Assembly (NCBI GenBank): GCA_023678885.1
Contig: CM042958.1
Span: 15,990,852 to 16,054,851, forward strand
Direction of reading: 5' to 3'
Length of the DNA stretch: 64,000 nt
Source: Pogostemon cablin
Lineage: Eukaryota > Streptophyta > Magnoliopsida > Lamiales > Lamiaceae
Shown: positions 49,000-59,495 of the stretch, piece by piece
How positions within the stretch are numbered: the first letter of the stretch is position 1
How the letters are laid out: the number at the start of each line of letters is the position of its first letter
Program-made: the position numbers and the translations under genes
Notes under the pieces: generated by a model
What the model was told of the DNA's origin: nothing
What the model saw: only the letters and a program-made list of their open reading frames with translations
Databases searched by the model: none

Positions 49000-49632
49000 G
49001 AGTGATACAACCAGAATCTCAGACTATCTTTAGAATTTATTTATATGATCTTTTAATTATTTATTTTATCCATGTTTCCATATTTAAATATTATGAGTCC
49101 TTTAAATATGTTATTAGGGATTAATATTTGGGATATTGAAAAATAAGATATTCTCTGTATTTCTCTTATTCTCAACATCGCACTTTTTTCTCTTTCCTTT
49201 CTTTTCTCTCGCCATCTCCCTCCCTCTCGGTATCTTATCGTTGTCATTTTCACCTAGATTTTATTGTATTTGTTTGTAGATTTTTGGATATTTTTATCCG
49301 TATTCGTGTAACTTTTGATGGATTTTTGTGTTAATTAGGGGAGATGTGTACAAGTTGATAAATGTGTGAAAATAAGCTTAAATGTATATGAAACAGGTAA
49401 AAAACGGAGCAAAACCAAGTTGGGAGCTAAAACAAGCCAAAACAAAGTGCTGAAAAAACACACGTCCAATTTGTGTAATTTTTTTATATTCATGTGGAGA
49501 ACAACACTAGAGATGTGATATATGGTTGGAAAGTTAAAGAAGAGAGGATCGCGTGAGCGCAAAGATCATTTGAATCGGAGATCGGATATAGAAGTTATGC
49601 ACGAAACGGTGGGACTGCGCTGCTGAAAACAA

Positions 49633-50010
49633 CCCAACTCGAGTTGCAAGGTCCAATTCGACTTGCAACTCGAGTCGAGCTGTGAGTCGAGCAAGGTCAG
49701 CAATTCATGCAGTGACCCAACTCGAGTTGCAAGGTCCAACTCGACTTGCAACTCGAGTCGAGCTGAAGCCTGCGAAAATTCCAGTTTCTGATCGAGCTAA
49801 CACGAGTTACATGCAATAGCTCGAGTTACCCAACTCGAGTCGAGCTGGGTCAGGACAAGTCGAGTCGTAGGTCGTGCGGAGCATAGAAAGTGTCCAAAGG
49901 TCCAACTCGACTTGCAACTCGAGTCGAGCTAGGTCTGAAAAACAATCCAGTTTGCAGAGCCACGCAACTCGACTTGACAGGCGGGAGCTCGAGTTAGCTA
50001 TTCGAGTCGA
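49633..50010 (+). repeat. CTCGAG-centred repeat array in the inserted LTR
   Basis: A 50-bp unit starting CCCAACTCGAGTTGCAAGG and ending GCAACTCGAGTCGAGCTG occurs at 49633-49682 and 49717-49766 with one difference. A 34-bp part recurs at 49897-49930, and many shorter CTCGAGT, CTCGACTTG and GTCGAGCTG pieces lie between and after. Confidence 0.85.
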
Positions 50011-50036
50011 GCTGGGTCAAAAACAGGAAAAAGTTA

Positions 50037-50079
50037 GAAAATTCCAGAAGCTTCTAGAAGGTCCCCAAGGGGTATAAAT
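50037..50079 (+). promoter_or_regulatory. Five-unit heat-shock element plus TATA box
   Basis: GAA-aa-TTC-ca-GAA-gc-TTC-ta-GAA at 50037-50059 is five uninterrupted, perfectly alternating heat-shock factor half-sites. TATAAAT follows at 50073-50079, 13 bp further on. Three units make a strong site in plants, so this is an exceptionally good HSF target. Heat response is inferred. Confidence 0.8.
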
Positions 50080-51383
50080 GCATAATTGGTGCGAAAATTA
50101 AAGAGAGAGCCTCATTTGACAGTTATTTGGAGATCAACACACACACTTTCTCACCACCATTTCACACACTCCATCTGATTCATCTCTTCCACCCTTCAAT
50201 TCACTCATCCAATCAACTTGATCTTCAACAAATTCATCCATCAATCCATCCATCCACCACTTGAGAAGATGAAAGCTTAAAGAGGTGAAGAAGTTGGCAT
50301 ATTAAAGAAGAGGAAGAATTCTCCATGCAAGGGAAGCAATTCTATTTTTCATTTGTTGATTTTCTTCTCAATTTGGCTCAAATGGAGCAAAGTATGATTT
50401 GTAATTATTTAAACGCCATGTAGTTTTATAGTAGAGCTAGTCATATGAATGGTTGAGGTGAAGAGTTAGATATGTAGAACTTGAGTAGTGATTTGAATTA
50501 ATTTGTGGATTTCCTTTTATGATATATCAATCATTTTTCATTTCAACGTTTGTGTGATTAAATTTCATATTCATAATATTAGGAAGGTCATTCCAATGTT
50601 ATGAGTGGATGTTTAATTGAATCATATGTTGACGTGTGCATGCATGTTAGTATAAGGGGAGTTAAGTCATACTCTCCTTAAGCTTAAAACATTCATAGAG
50701 GGACACTTAAGAGATTGAGTGAAAAAAACCAACTTATGATCATAGTACCTTAAGGGAATTTAGATTAAGATCAATCTTAGGAGATTTAGGCTTGTAAAAG
50801 AGTCGAGAACCTAATTGCCTTGGCCATAGGGATTAGGGGTAAATTTGTGATTGTTTTTAATCCACAAGTTAATGAGAATTGTTATCAAGAGTTTTGCATA
50901 TCTAGCTTAAATCTTAACCATGAGTATGATTAGTCTTGCTCTCTTCTCAAGTGAATTCTACATCCATTCCATTTATCATTCATTTATTGATTGATCATTT
51001 ACTTTGTTAGCATAATTCTTAGTTAATTGAGTAGAGAAGAAAATATTAGTTTTAATTACCAAACCTTCAAACTATCATCCTTACAAAGCATGAATCAATG
51101 GAAAATTCGGATACAAGCTTAGGTTTACTTTCCCTTGGGACGACTTGATTATAAATTTTGTACTTGGTCACGCGTTTACAACAACGATAGAGTCTCTTAC
51201 TCTAGAAACATTTTACTAAAAATGCGACTAAGAATAGTATCTCTCTCAATCTTCATCTTTTCTTTTTCTTTTCTCCTTTCTGTCTATCGCTACCTCTTTC
51301 AATCTTCTAGTTCTTTGTTTGTTAAGGAGTTTGCGGTCACTCGAAAAGTGCTTTTAGATACACTAAATTTTTAGGTTATATCA

Positions 51384-53372
51384 GTATACTTAGCAAATAA
51401 TCGGGTGGTAATAGCACTGCCCTAATTAAAAATCGACTTGATAAATTCGATAAGGCTTGACTCGGTTTGCTTAATTAATGATTCAAATCGAGCTCGTTCG
51501 AATAATCTACTAGGAGTCGAACTCTATCTTAAACGTGTTTCCTTATAGAGATGAGCTCAAGTATATACTAACTCTATCCATCTCAAATGGTCTTTTTTTT
51601 CTATTTTGGACGTCTTATCCAAAAAGTATCTTATTTTTTTTTAAACATATGGGTGATGGGACCCACTCACACCCACTAATACAATTAAAATATAGGGTCC
51701 ACAAATTAAATAATAATATTTCTTAATTTATGTTAAAATAAACCCTTTATATGGGGGAAGTACTTGTTCAGTTCGAATAATATCTCTAACTATATGCATT
51801 TAGGCAATACTTTTTTTTCTATATTTTTAGTGCAGAATATATTAGATGTTATATAAGAGTGATTTTTTAAAAAAAATTAAAATATATATTTTTGGATTAT
51901 TTAATTATTTTTGTAAGTGGTGCATGTTGTACGCTTTTTATCTATATTTTTAGTGCAGAATATATTAGATGTTAAATAAGAGTATTTTTTATAAATTAAA
52001 AAATATATTTTTGGATTATTTAATTATTTTTGTAAGTGGTGCATGTTGTACGCTTTTTATCTATATTTTTAGTGCAGAATATATTAGATGTTAAATAAGA
52101 GTATTTTTTATAAATTAAAATATATACTTTTGGTTTATTTAATTATTTTATTAAGTGGTGCATGTTGTGCAACAAATAAAAATATGATTCTTTATAAATT
52201 AAAATACTCCATATGCTTTTGGATTATTTAATTATTTTTTTAATTGGCGCATGTTGTGCAACAAATAAAAACATGGGTGTGGATACGAACATCTCTTCTA
52301 TCATTTTATTATATGGGTAGCATGTAAAAGTAATTAGAGAATTTTATTCTCTGACTCAATAGAGTATATAAAATTGGAAAAAAATTAATAATAATAAGAT
52401 TTCTTTCTCCTTACCGTATAAATCATTAAAAAGATAGACTCATCAAAGTATCATAAACCATGCAGTGCCTAACAATAGAAATCATGCATTTCTGTAACGG
52501 AGTACATATTATACTTTGAAAAATTGCAATATGAAAGCAAATTTATAGAAATAATTCATTATTATACCAAATATTTCCAAAATTTAATTTGTAGTGCTTA
52601 TTGATAAAAGGTCTAAAAAAATAATAATAACGCATTAAACCCTGATTTTTTTTTAAATTATCTGAGTTATTATTTTTTTTACCATATTAATTTTTATTCA
52701 ATAATAATATTATACACTATGAGTTTCTTAATAAATGCTTAACTTTGTTTTATATTTAATTTTTTACTAAAAATACCAATAAAAAATTTACGTATGTATA
52801 AGATTTTATTCATTAATATATAATACCAAAGAAAAAAATAATAATAAAGTATCTTACTTCGAATTTTTTTTAACATGAAAGTAAAAGTTATATTAAGCAG
52901 TGGAATATTTTTTTGATTTTTATTTTTTTACCATAAAATGCTAATTAATTAGCAACTAAGTTTTTGGAAAAAAATACACGTAGAAAAGGACAAAAGGTCA
53001 AACAATTGAAAAAAAAAAGAACTTTTAATCTCATCAAGTATATATTGGGGAGTTAGTTTGCTACACCCACAGGCGCAAGAATTAATAACGTGCTCGGCAT
53101 CGTTTATAATATTATTACAATTACAACTCGTTTGAAATTGGGGAAACTGAAAAATAAGAAGAAGAAATTTCTTAAAATGTAACTCTGAGTAAGTAATTCA
53201 GCAATTTTGGCATCCATGCATGATACATGGAAACGTTTTGGAGAGCTAAAAGTGAAAATTATCATCTGTAAAATAAAAATGAATAATAAAAAAAAATCTT
53301 TCTAGCCATAACAAGTATTTTTGCATCACCGTCACAGATCTATTTATATAACAATAATACATATAATATTTA
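51384..53372. other. AT-rich intergenic DNA
   Basis: No gene is supported. It contains the minisatellite below and a decayed Stowaway remnant around 51576-51755 (TCCATCTCAAATGGTC at the left, TATATGGGGGAAG at the right). Confidence 0.55.
51819..52276 (+). repeat. About 120-bp minisatellite, three and a half copies
   Basis: CTATATTTTTAGTGCAGAAT starts units at 51819, 51942 and 52061. Each runs through GGATTATTTAATTATTTTTG and GTGGTGCATGTTGT. A fourth, partial and more diverged unit ends at about 52276 with GGCGCATGTTGTGCAACAAA. Confidence 0.85.
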
Positions 53373-53911
53373 ATCCCTCCATCCCAACAAGTATTTCACT
53401 TATTGATGTGCGCGGAGTTTACGAAAAATTTGTATTTTTATGTATAAAGTAAGAAAGAGAATATATATTTAGTTTATTTAATGAAAAAAGTGTGTAAAAT
53501 TATTGGGAAATGTGAAAAAGTTAATAAAAGTAAGTATTATATTGGGATGTGTGTAAAAAGTGAGTATTATTATAATGTACTCCCTCCGTCCCGTTTCAAT
53601 GTTTACGTTTGCTTTTTGCACGTTGATTAAGAAGTATAATATTTTAATAGATAGTGAGTGGAAAAATATAATATTTAATGTAAAGTGGGTAGGTGTATTA
53701 GTGTTGGATGATATATTAATTATTTTAGATGGGTCCCATATTCCAAAAAGAAAAACGTAAATATTGAAATGAGTCGCGCAAAATAGAAACGTAAACATTG
53801 AAACGGGACAGAAGGAGTACTTTTTTATCAAATTTAGTAAAAGTAAAGTGTGAAATACTTTGAAGGACGGATGAAAAAAGAAAGTGTGAAATACTTCGGC
53901 GACGGAGGGAG
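53373..53911. mobile_element. Outer Stowaway MITE, interrupted
   Basis: Left arm ATCCCTCCATCCCAACAAGT with ATTTCACTTA; right arm GTGTGAAATACTTCGGCGAC with GGAGGGAG, flanked by TA on both sides. The arms are inverted copies sharing AAGTATTTCAC. Another Stowaway lies inside (53580-53817); without it the outer element is about 300 bp. Confidence 0.75.
53580..53817. mobile_element. Inner Stowaway MITE
   Basis: 238 bp with about 30-bp terminal inverted repeats: CTCCCTCCGTCCCGTTTCAA at the left, CATTGAAACGGGACAGAAGG at the right, and TA on both flanks. The arms are well conserved, so it is younger than its host element. Confidence 0.85.
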
Positions 53912-54206
53912 TATTAATTAGTGGAGTATAAAATAATATTGTGAAATGAATGTCAATAATTTTTTTACTTTTTAGCAGGCTTAAGCGAAAAATCATGGGA
54001 TGTGACCTTTAATAGAGTCACTGGAAAAGTCTGAATATCATCGCATTGAAGAAAAGCCAAAGCCCAATGTTATGAGCCCAATATGGTACTCAACATTGAT
54101 TTTCTTTATTAGGCTTGGAAGCCTAATTCGTGACATCGTGTATATGTCAGTAAAAAAAGCCCAAATAATTTGATTCCTGCAAAATAGATTACCTAAAAAT
54201 AAACTT

Positions 54207-54821
54207 AAAGACAGACTATTTACACACTTGATATTGTTGAATACACCCCCATAAATGAATTAAATCTAAATATTTCTAATAATATTACTTAAATACCCTT
54301 ATGATACTGTATGTACCCTAAATTACTAAACTATATTTTGGGTTTAATGGAATTTGTCGTCTGCGACTCTAAAGAAAAACTGCAAGTGCTTCCAGTCTTT
54401 ACAGCAATTCTACACCGGTGGTCCTTACGCCGTAGCATCCAACAACTCATTTCTCATTTGCGCATGTGACGACACCATCAAGGTTATTGATTCAGCTAAC
54501 GCAGCCGTCAAATTCACGATTGAAGGTGATTAACTATAATTTTGTCTGAAGAGACACATTTTAGAAACATGAGTGATCGGAAGATGAAGAAGATTAAGAA
54601 GCCGACTATTTTTGTTATGATGAACGATTTATGATTTATTGATTTTGGGCAAGATTAGATTTTTGCATACCATCAAATCCAGAATGCCGTTTAGCAATTT
54701 GGGGTACATACCGTAAAAAGAAATTTCATAGGAGTATTTAAGTCATATTGTTAGAAATATTTAGATTTAATTTATTTATCGAGTGTGTTCTGCAATATGG
54801 GAGTGTAAATAGCTTGTCCCT
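54207..54821. mobile_element. Pack-MULE (Mutator-like element carrying a gene fragment)
   Basis: About 140-bp terminal inverted repeats. The left arm begins AAAGACAGACTATTTACAC and contains ATTAAATCTAAATATTTCTA; the right arm, read in reverse, begins AGGGACAAGCTATTTACAC and contains the same 20-mer, with GTATGTACCC(T/C)AAATT(A/G)CTAAAC deeper in. Between the arms lies a piece of the TORMOZ gene. Long inverted repeats enclosing a host exon define a Pack-MULE. The flanking 9-bp sequences do not match perfectly (AAACTTAAA versus AAACTCAAT in one alignment). Confidence 0.8.
54347..54525 (+). pseudogene. TOZ: Captured first exon of UTP13/TORMOZ WD40 gene
   Basis: One frame reads LKKNCKCFQSLQQFYTGGPY, AVASNNSFLICACDDTIKV, then DSANAAVKFTIEG. 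This is the N-terminus of the nucleolar WD40 protein UTP13 (TORMOZ in Arabidopsis), a U3 snoRNP/SSU processome component for 18S rRNA maturation. The piece ends at GAAG|GTGATT, a splice donor, so it is exon 1 with the start of its intron. The ATG at 54347 lies in a different frame from the WD40 sequence because of a short indel near 54353, and a stop follows the donor, so no functional protein can result. The ATG overlaps the inner edge of the left inverted repeat. Confidence 0.85.
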
Positions 54822-55518
54822 AAACTCAATTCGATCAATTCTCTTGTGTGAGTAATTCTTTTGTTTATTAAGGGAGTGATATTTCATTATAGGCAAACGT
54901 TGGTGTAAACTGAGGTTACTGTGTAAATCTTGTAGTCCATCCTTATAATACTATTAGGGTGGCGCTATTGTCACCCGAAATTTTACTAACGACACCCAAA
55001 TCTCAGAAAAAATAATAATAAAATTCCTATTATATCCTCACCTCTAACTTACATCCACACTAACTCCAACTAACCAATTTTGCTAACTCCACCCAAAATT
55101 GTTACTATATAACCCAAATCTAAATCAGAAAACACCCTTGGAGAAAACATAGAAGAAAAATTAAAAAAGAAGAAGGTCAAAATTTTAAAAATAATAATTT
55201 ATGTAAATTGCTAAGGTGAATGTTCGCGCTTGTTGTTTTTATACATTAATGTGTTGAATTTCAATTTCCAAACCCTTGTGTGCTTCACTGTACAAAAGGG
55301 TTTCAGAATAAGAGCCTCATTCATACTTACTTAATCCGAAAATAAACCATTCCAAAGTGAGTTTCAAGGAATTCAAAGAAGTTACTTTTTGAGATTCATA
55401 ATAATTATTATTGGAGAAATTAAAAGCTTTAAAGAGGCCATGAACACAGTGGCCTCTACTCAAATGAGTACTGATTCAAGGAATTCAAAGATTGTTAATG
55501 CTTATATATATTAGAAAC
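54822..55518. other. Intergenic DNA between the Pack-MULE and the solo LTR
   Basis: No gene is supported. GAATTCAAAGA follows TTCAAGGAATTC twice (55367 and 55475), a short local duplication. Confidence 0.5.
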
Positions 55519-56413
55519 TGTAGGCAGTTAAATTTTATTGGCTGATAAATATAAATGCGAAGGGAAATATATTAAATATTGATTAAATATTTATTTATTA
55601 AGGAATTTAAATAAATTAATTCCTAAAATAAATAAATAAATAAATAATAATTAATATGATTATTTGAGCCCAAATTCAAGTCAAATGTGCTCAATTCAAG
55701 TTAAGTGGGTCTGATCTGAGTCAGCAAACCTAGAAAATAAATTATGTGGGCCTAATCCAAGTCAAATAGACACCGATCGAATCCAGTAGGCCTAATTAAA
55801 TTAAATAGGTCCACATCCAGTCCAGCAGACTTAATTAAAGGAGAAAAACTCAACATATTTTTTCAAATGAGAAAATATCTCACAAGTGGTTATTTTCTCT
55901 ACCTATAAATAAGGGCCTTCAGTCCTCATTCAATTCTGAAAATCATGAAAATCCGGAGAGCTCTGAAAAAACTCGGAATCTCTTCGAAGATCAAGATATT
56001 CTTCAAGGATTAATCCAGAAACAACGTTCAATCTGAGATCAAGGCGCGGAACCCCTCAAATTCAATGTTTCTTCAAATCAAGTTCTTCCGGCAATATTCG
56101 CAAGGTCAATGGTGTTCTACCAAATTGAACAGTGTTCTTCACAACAAATCTTCAAGTCAACGTTTGATCCAAATAAAGGCTCGACGCCTCCGGATAAACG
56201 TTTTAAAACTTCAAGTTAAATCCGAGCTCGGACAAGTTTCATCTGAAGATCCGGCTCCGAAAAGTTGATAAAGTTAAAGAAGTCAACTCAAGAGATGAAT
56301 CAGAAGATAATTAGAAACTGTTCACTCAAATTCTCAAGTTCTATCCATCTTGAATTTTCATTGTAATTTTATTTTGTATTTATTATTTTAATAAATACAA
56401 ATTTGTTGTTACA
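55519..56413 (+). mobile_element. Solo LTR, 895 bp, with perfect 5-bp target duplication
   Basis: Starts TGTAGGCAGTTAAATTTTAT and ends TTTGTTGTTACA, so it has TG...CA termini. Flanked by GAAAC on both sides (55514-55518, 56414-56418). A TATA box CTATAAATAAGG is at about 55902, and AATAAA-like polyadenylation sequence is near 56391. A single LTR with no internal region is the product of LTR-LTR recombination. The frame at 56065-56268 is part of its leader. Confidence 0.85.
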
Positions 56414-57492
56414 GAAACAATTTACCTCAATAATTTACATCAATTAATTTCTTTCTTGATGTTGATCATGTTATTTTTCCTTTTCTCTTTCTTCTTCTAA
56501 GTTTTCTTCCGGTGTGTTTTTAAGGGTTTAAAATTAGTTAGTGCGTAAGAAAAAATAATTTTGGATGAACTTAATAATTATTTGGGGTGGGCTTAGCAGA
56601 TAGATTGATTGGAGTTATTATGTGTGTAATTTAGAAGTGGGGTATAATAAGAATTTCACTGTTATTATTTTGAGAATACGAGTGCCCTTAGTAAAGATTC
56701 GGGTGGCAATAACGTCGTCCTTTTTCCTAACTTAATGAATTTTATATATTTCTTTTTCTAGAAGATAAGATCTAATGATATTCCTTGGTTCTTTCTATTT
56801 TGGAGCCAAAATTTGGCAAAATATTGAGTCAATTTTCATATTATTTAAAATTTCGTATTTCTTCTTTTTTAGTCTTTTTATCTCCCCTTTTGGGACCAAA
56901 AATTTTTTGGCAATTATTGAACAATTTTCATTATTTAAAAATTTTCTTATTTTCTTCCGTATGTAATGATCCTTTATTTTATGAAACGAAATAAGTCTCG
57001 CATTGAATAGATAAAAGGGTTATACTATTTAATATTAAAAGTTGTTAAAATATAATTTAATTAAACTGTTATATTTTTTTATTAATTAAATATCTTTAAA
57101 AGAAATTTAAAATATTATTACTTCATAAGCAACATCTCCCAAAATCTGACTTAAATAAATAAAGAGAGTGCTATCCTACAATGTCCTACCAATTATTTGG
57201 TAAAACGGGATCCACTAATCAGTAATCTTCTTCCTTAATATTTAGCAGGGTTGTTAACGGATCCCGTGAGCTTAATGAAATATAGTGGGCCCACCGTTTT
57301 GCATAGGCCTTCTTTTAGAGAATTAACAGCAACAATTTATTCCATTAACACATCGCTGAATTCCAACGCCCTTTCCTTTTCTCTCATCACCGGTCTTCTT
57401 CTCTATCGGGATTTCGCAAATCTGGTAGATTCAATTCTCTTCTTCCAATTTATAAATCTAAATCTAATCAGATCTTTTCTTCTAATTTGATA

Positions 57493-57852
57493 TTATACGT
57501 GAAGAAATTCAACAAACAGACTGTTTCTGCATCGAGCAACGAGCGCTACTTCATCGGATCGAGAGATTGTTTTCATAGCGTTTGAAGAAATAACATAATG
57601 CGATTCTTTTTTCGAAGGAGAAGGCATAGACGGTGGAGAAGCGATGGGCATGGGCAGAGGTGACGATGACAAGAGAGGCTGAGCAGTGGATGGAGGAATG
57701 GGGCTCGCAGAAGGAAGAGTAACAACAGCTGGGGGCGGCGTGATGACTGCATGCTGCAGTGCTGTGTTGTTGGATGGCGACGAGGACGACGACGGTGCGG
57801 ACCCCGACACTGACGACGACATTCCGTGATACTCTTCTTGAAGAAATGTCAA
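57493..57852 (-). CDS. Unidentified Ser/Pro-rich open frame
   Basis: 119 codons from the ATG at 57852, with another in-frame ATG at 57822 (MSSSVSGSAPSSSSSPSNN). The first two thirds are Ser, Pro and Ala; the last third is more ordinary (KKESHYVISSNAMKTISRSD). It is clearly less AT-rich than its surroundings, which favours a real or formerly real exon. A possible splice donor context exists near its end but no second exon was found. It could be the first exon of a truncated gene, a captured fragment or a chance frame. I do not recognise a family. Confidence 0.3.
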   Translation of the reverse strand: MTFLQEEYHGMSSSVSGSAPSSSSSPSNNTALQHAVITPPPAVVTLPSASPIPPSTAQPLLSSSPLPMPIASPPSMPSPSKKESHYVISSNAMKTISRSDEVALVARCRNSLFVEFLHV

Positions 57853-58364
57853 ATGAAATTAATGAGGAATAATGTATGTACATGGTGGAAATTATATTTT
57901 GTGGGTAGAGATTATGTTTAATTTATTAACATTGACACTGGTTTTTCTGACCTTTAGATAATTTTTAGAGAAAGATTTAGTTGAGACTAAGATTGAGGGG
58001 TTATTAAGGTTGGTGGAAGATTATGAAAGAATTGGTCTTTTTATTTTTTAGTTTTTACTGAAAAATGGTATATGTATGATGTAATATTGTTCAAAATTTC
58101 TACATTGTTCCTTTGTGTGTATATCTTTCCTTCTGGAATGTGTAGTATAATGGTTAACTAATTAATTTGGTTAAAAATAATGTTCATTTTCAAATAATTC
58201 ATAATATCTTTTTCACATTGGAATTCTATAAAAAATTCATTGAAAAGTATAAGACAAATAACTTGACAAAATTCATTTTGGGTTTCATCCATTCAGCTTT
58301 AATGTATTCTTCATTAAACAAATAAAGATAGAGAGTAATTTAAATTTTTGTTCATAGTAACCCA

Positions 58365-59495
58365 ATTTATTATACAAAGTAATCCAATTAATAAGATAAA
58401 GTAACCTATAAAAAGTAACTCAATTAATAAAAAAAAATAATATTGTGAATCAACAATAAAATTTTCAACACAAGACTAAACTAATACAGTTAGAGTAATT
58501 AAAAGAGTGATCTAATTAATTTAAAAAATAATCTCATTATTTCTATAAAGTTATTAATCAACTTACAAATTACATACTTTTTAATTATTTATGATACATT
58601 ATATGCGATCCAATTAATTCTAAAGAGTGATCTGATTAATTCAAAAGAATAATATAATTATTTCTACATAGTGATCTATAAACGTACACATTGCATACAA
58701 TTTAATTTTTCACAATGAATGACTCGTTTTCAAAAAAATTATGGTCTAATCAAATAGTAACCCAATTCATAATAAAGAGTAATCTAATTCATTATAAAGA
58801 GTAACTTAATTAATAAAAGAAATTAACTTGTTGGCCAACAAAATAGAAGATACTTCATACAAATCAATGTAAAGAGTAATACAAAAGTTTATTCATAATA
58901 ACTCAATTTATTATAAAGAGTAACCCAATTAATAAAAATAAATTAATCTTGTTGACCAACAAAATATAACATATTTCATAAATCAACATAAATTGTAATA
59001 CAAAAGTTTGTTCATAATAACTCAATTCATTATAAAGAGTAATCCAGATATTAAAAAAAAGTAACCTAAAAGATAATGACTAAACAAAGTAATCCAAAAG
59101 TTTGTTTATAGTAACTCAATTCATTATAAAGAGGAATCTAATTTAACAAAAAAATAAAAAATCGTTGTACATTACATGATTTTATTATCTGAAATTATAA
59201 TTTCAAATTAAAGAGTAATCCAAATTACTATAAAGAGTAATCCAAATTATTATAAAGAGTAATTTAATTTAATAAAAATAAAAATAAAAATCTTATAAAG
59301 AGTAATCTAATTTAACAAAAAAAATTATTGTACATTACATGACTTTATTATCTGAAATTATAATCTCAAATTAAAGAGTAATCTAAATTACTATTATTAT
59401 ATGAAATATAATCTCAAATTAAAGAGTAATCTAAATTATTATAAAGAGTAATTCGAATTATTATAAAGAGTAACTTAATTTTTTTTTTAAATAAA
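58365..59495 (-). repeat. TTACTCTTT repeat field B
   Basis: Plus strand shows about thirty occurrences of AAAGAGTAA(T/C)(C/T) (inverted TTACTCTTT), usually next to AATT(A/C)ATTATA. Composite units with TGTACATTACATGA and TATCTGAAATTATAAT recur near 59170, 59340 and 59400. Same family as 41575-42320, opposite orientation. Confidence 0.75.

Larger units (their letters stand above)
49236..51237 (+). mobile_element. 2.0-kb LTR-like insertion inside the gypsy 3' LTR
   Basis: The host LTR is interrupted at CTCTCGGTATCT and resumes at TATCTCTCTCAATC, giving a 5-bp duplication TATCT (49231-49235, 51238-51242). The inserted 2002 bp has LTR-promoter organisation on the plus strand: a CTCGAG-rich array, a heat-shock element, a TATA box at 50073, a leader and a CCCTTGGGACGACTTGATTA tail near 51131, as in Tat/Athila-like gypsy LTRs. 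TATCGTTGT at the start and ACAACGATA at 51180-51188 form a 9-bp inverted pair, so the last 49 bp may be internal sequence. No coding capacity. A solo LTR is the best reading, but canonical TG...CA ends are not visible. Confidence 0.6.
47601..51383 (+). mobile_element. Internally deleted Ty3/gypsy retrotransposon, 3' LTR split by an insertion
   Basis: A 5'-truncated 5' LTR (47601-47829) ends GGTATATCA and is followed by TTGGTGCTCTCGTTGTGAGA, the primer-site region. A gag frame and zinc knuckle follow, but protease, reverse transcriptase, RNase H and integrase are missing. The interior jumps to the pol end (CATCTTGAGGACAAG-type sequence, HLEDK, near 48966). The 3' LTR starts TGATACAACC at 49003, is interrupted at 49236-51237 and ends TTATATCA at 51383. 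Without the insertion the 3' LTR would be about 374 bp. Confidence 0.8.

Noticed and set aside
53478..53996. 172-codon minus-strand open frame
   Set aside because: It runs across two nested Stowaway elements and their inverted repeats; its composition (I, F, N, T) is that of translated AT-rich DNA.
58138..58175. TGTAGTATAATGGTTAACTA, reminiscent of a tRNA D-arm
   Set aside because: No T-arm (GGTTCGAATCC-like) or acceptor pairing follows; no tRNA could be folded.
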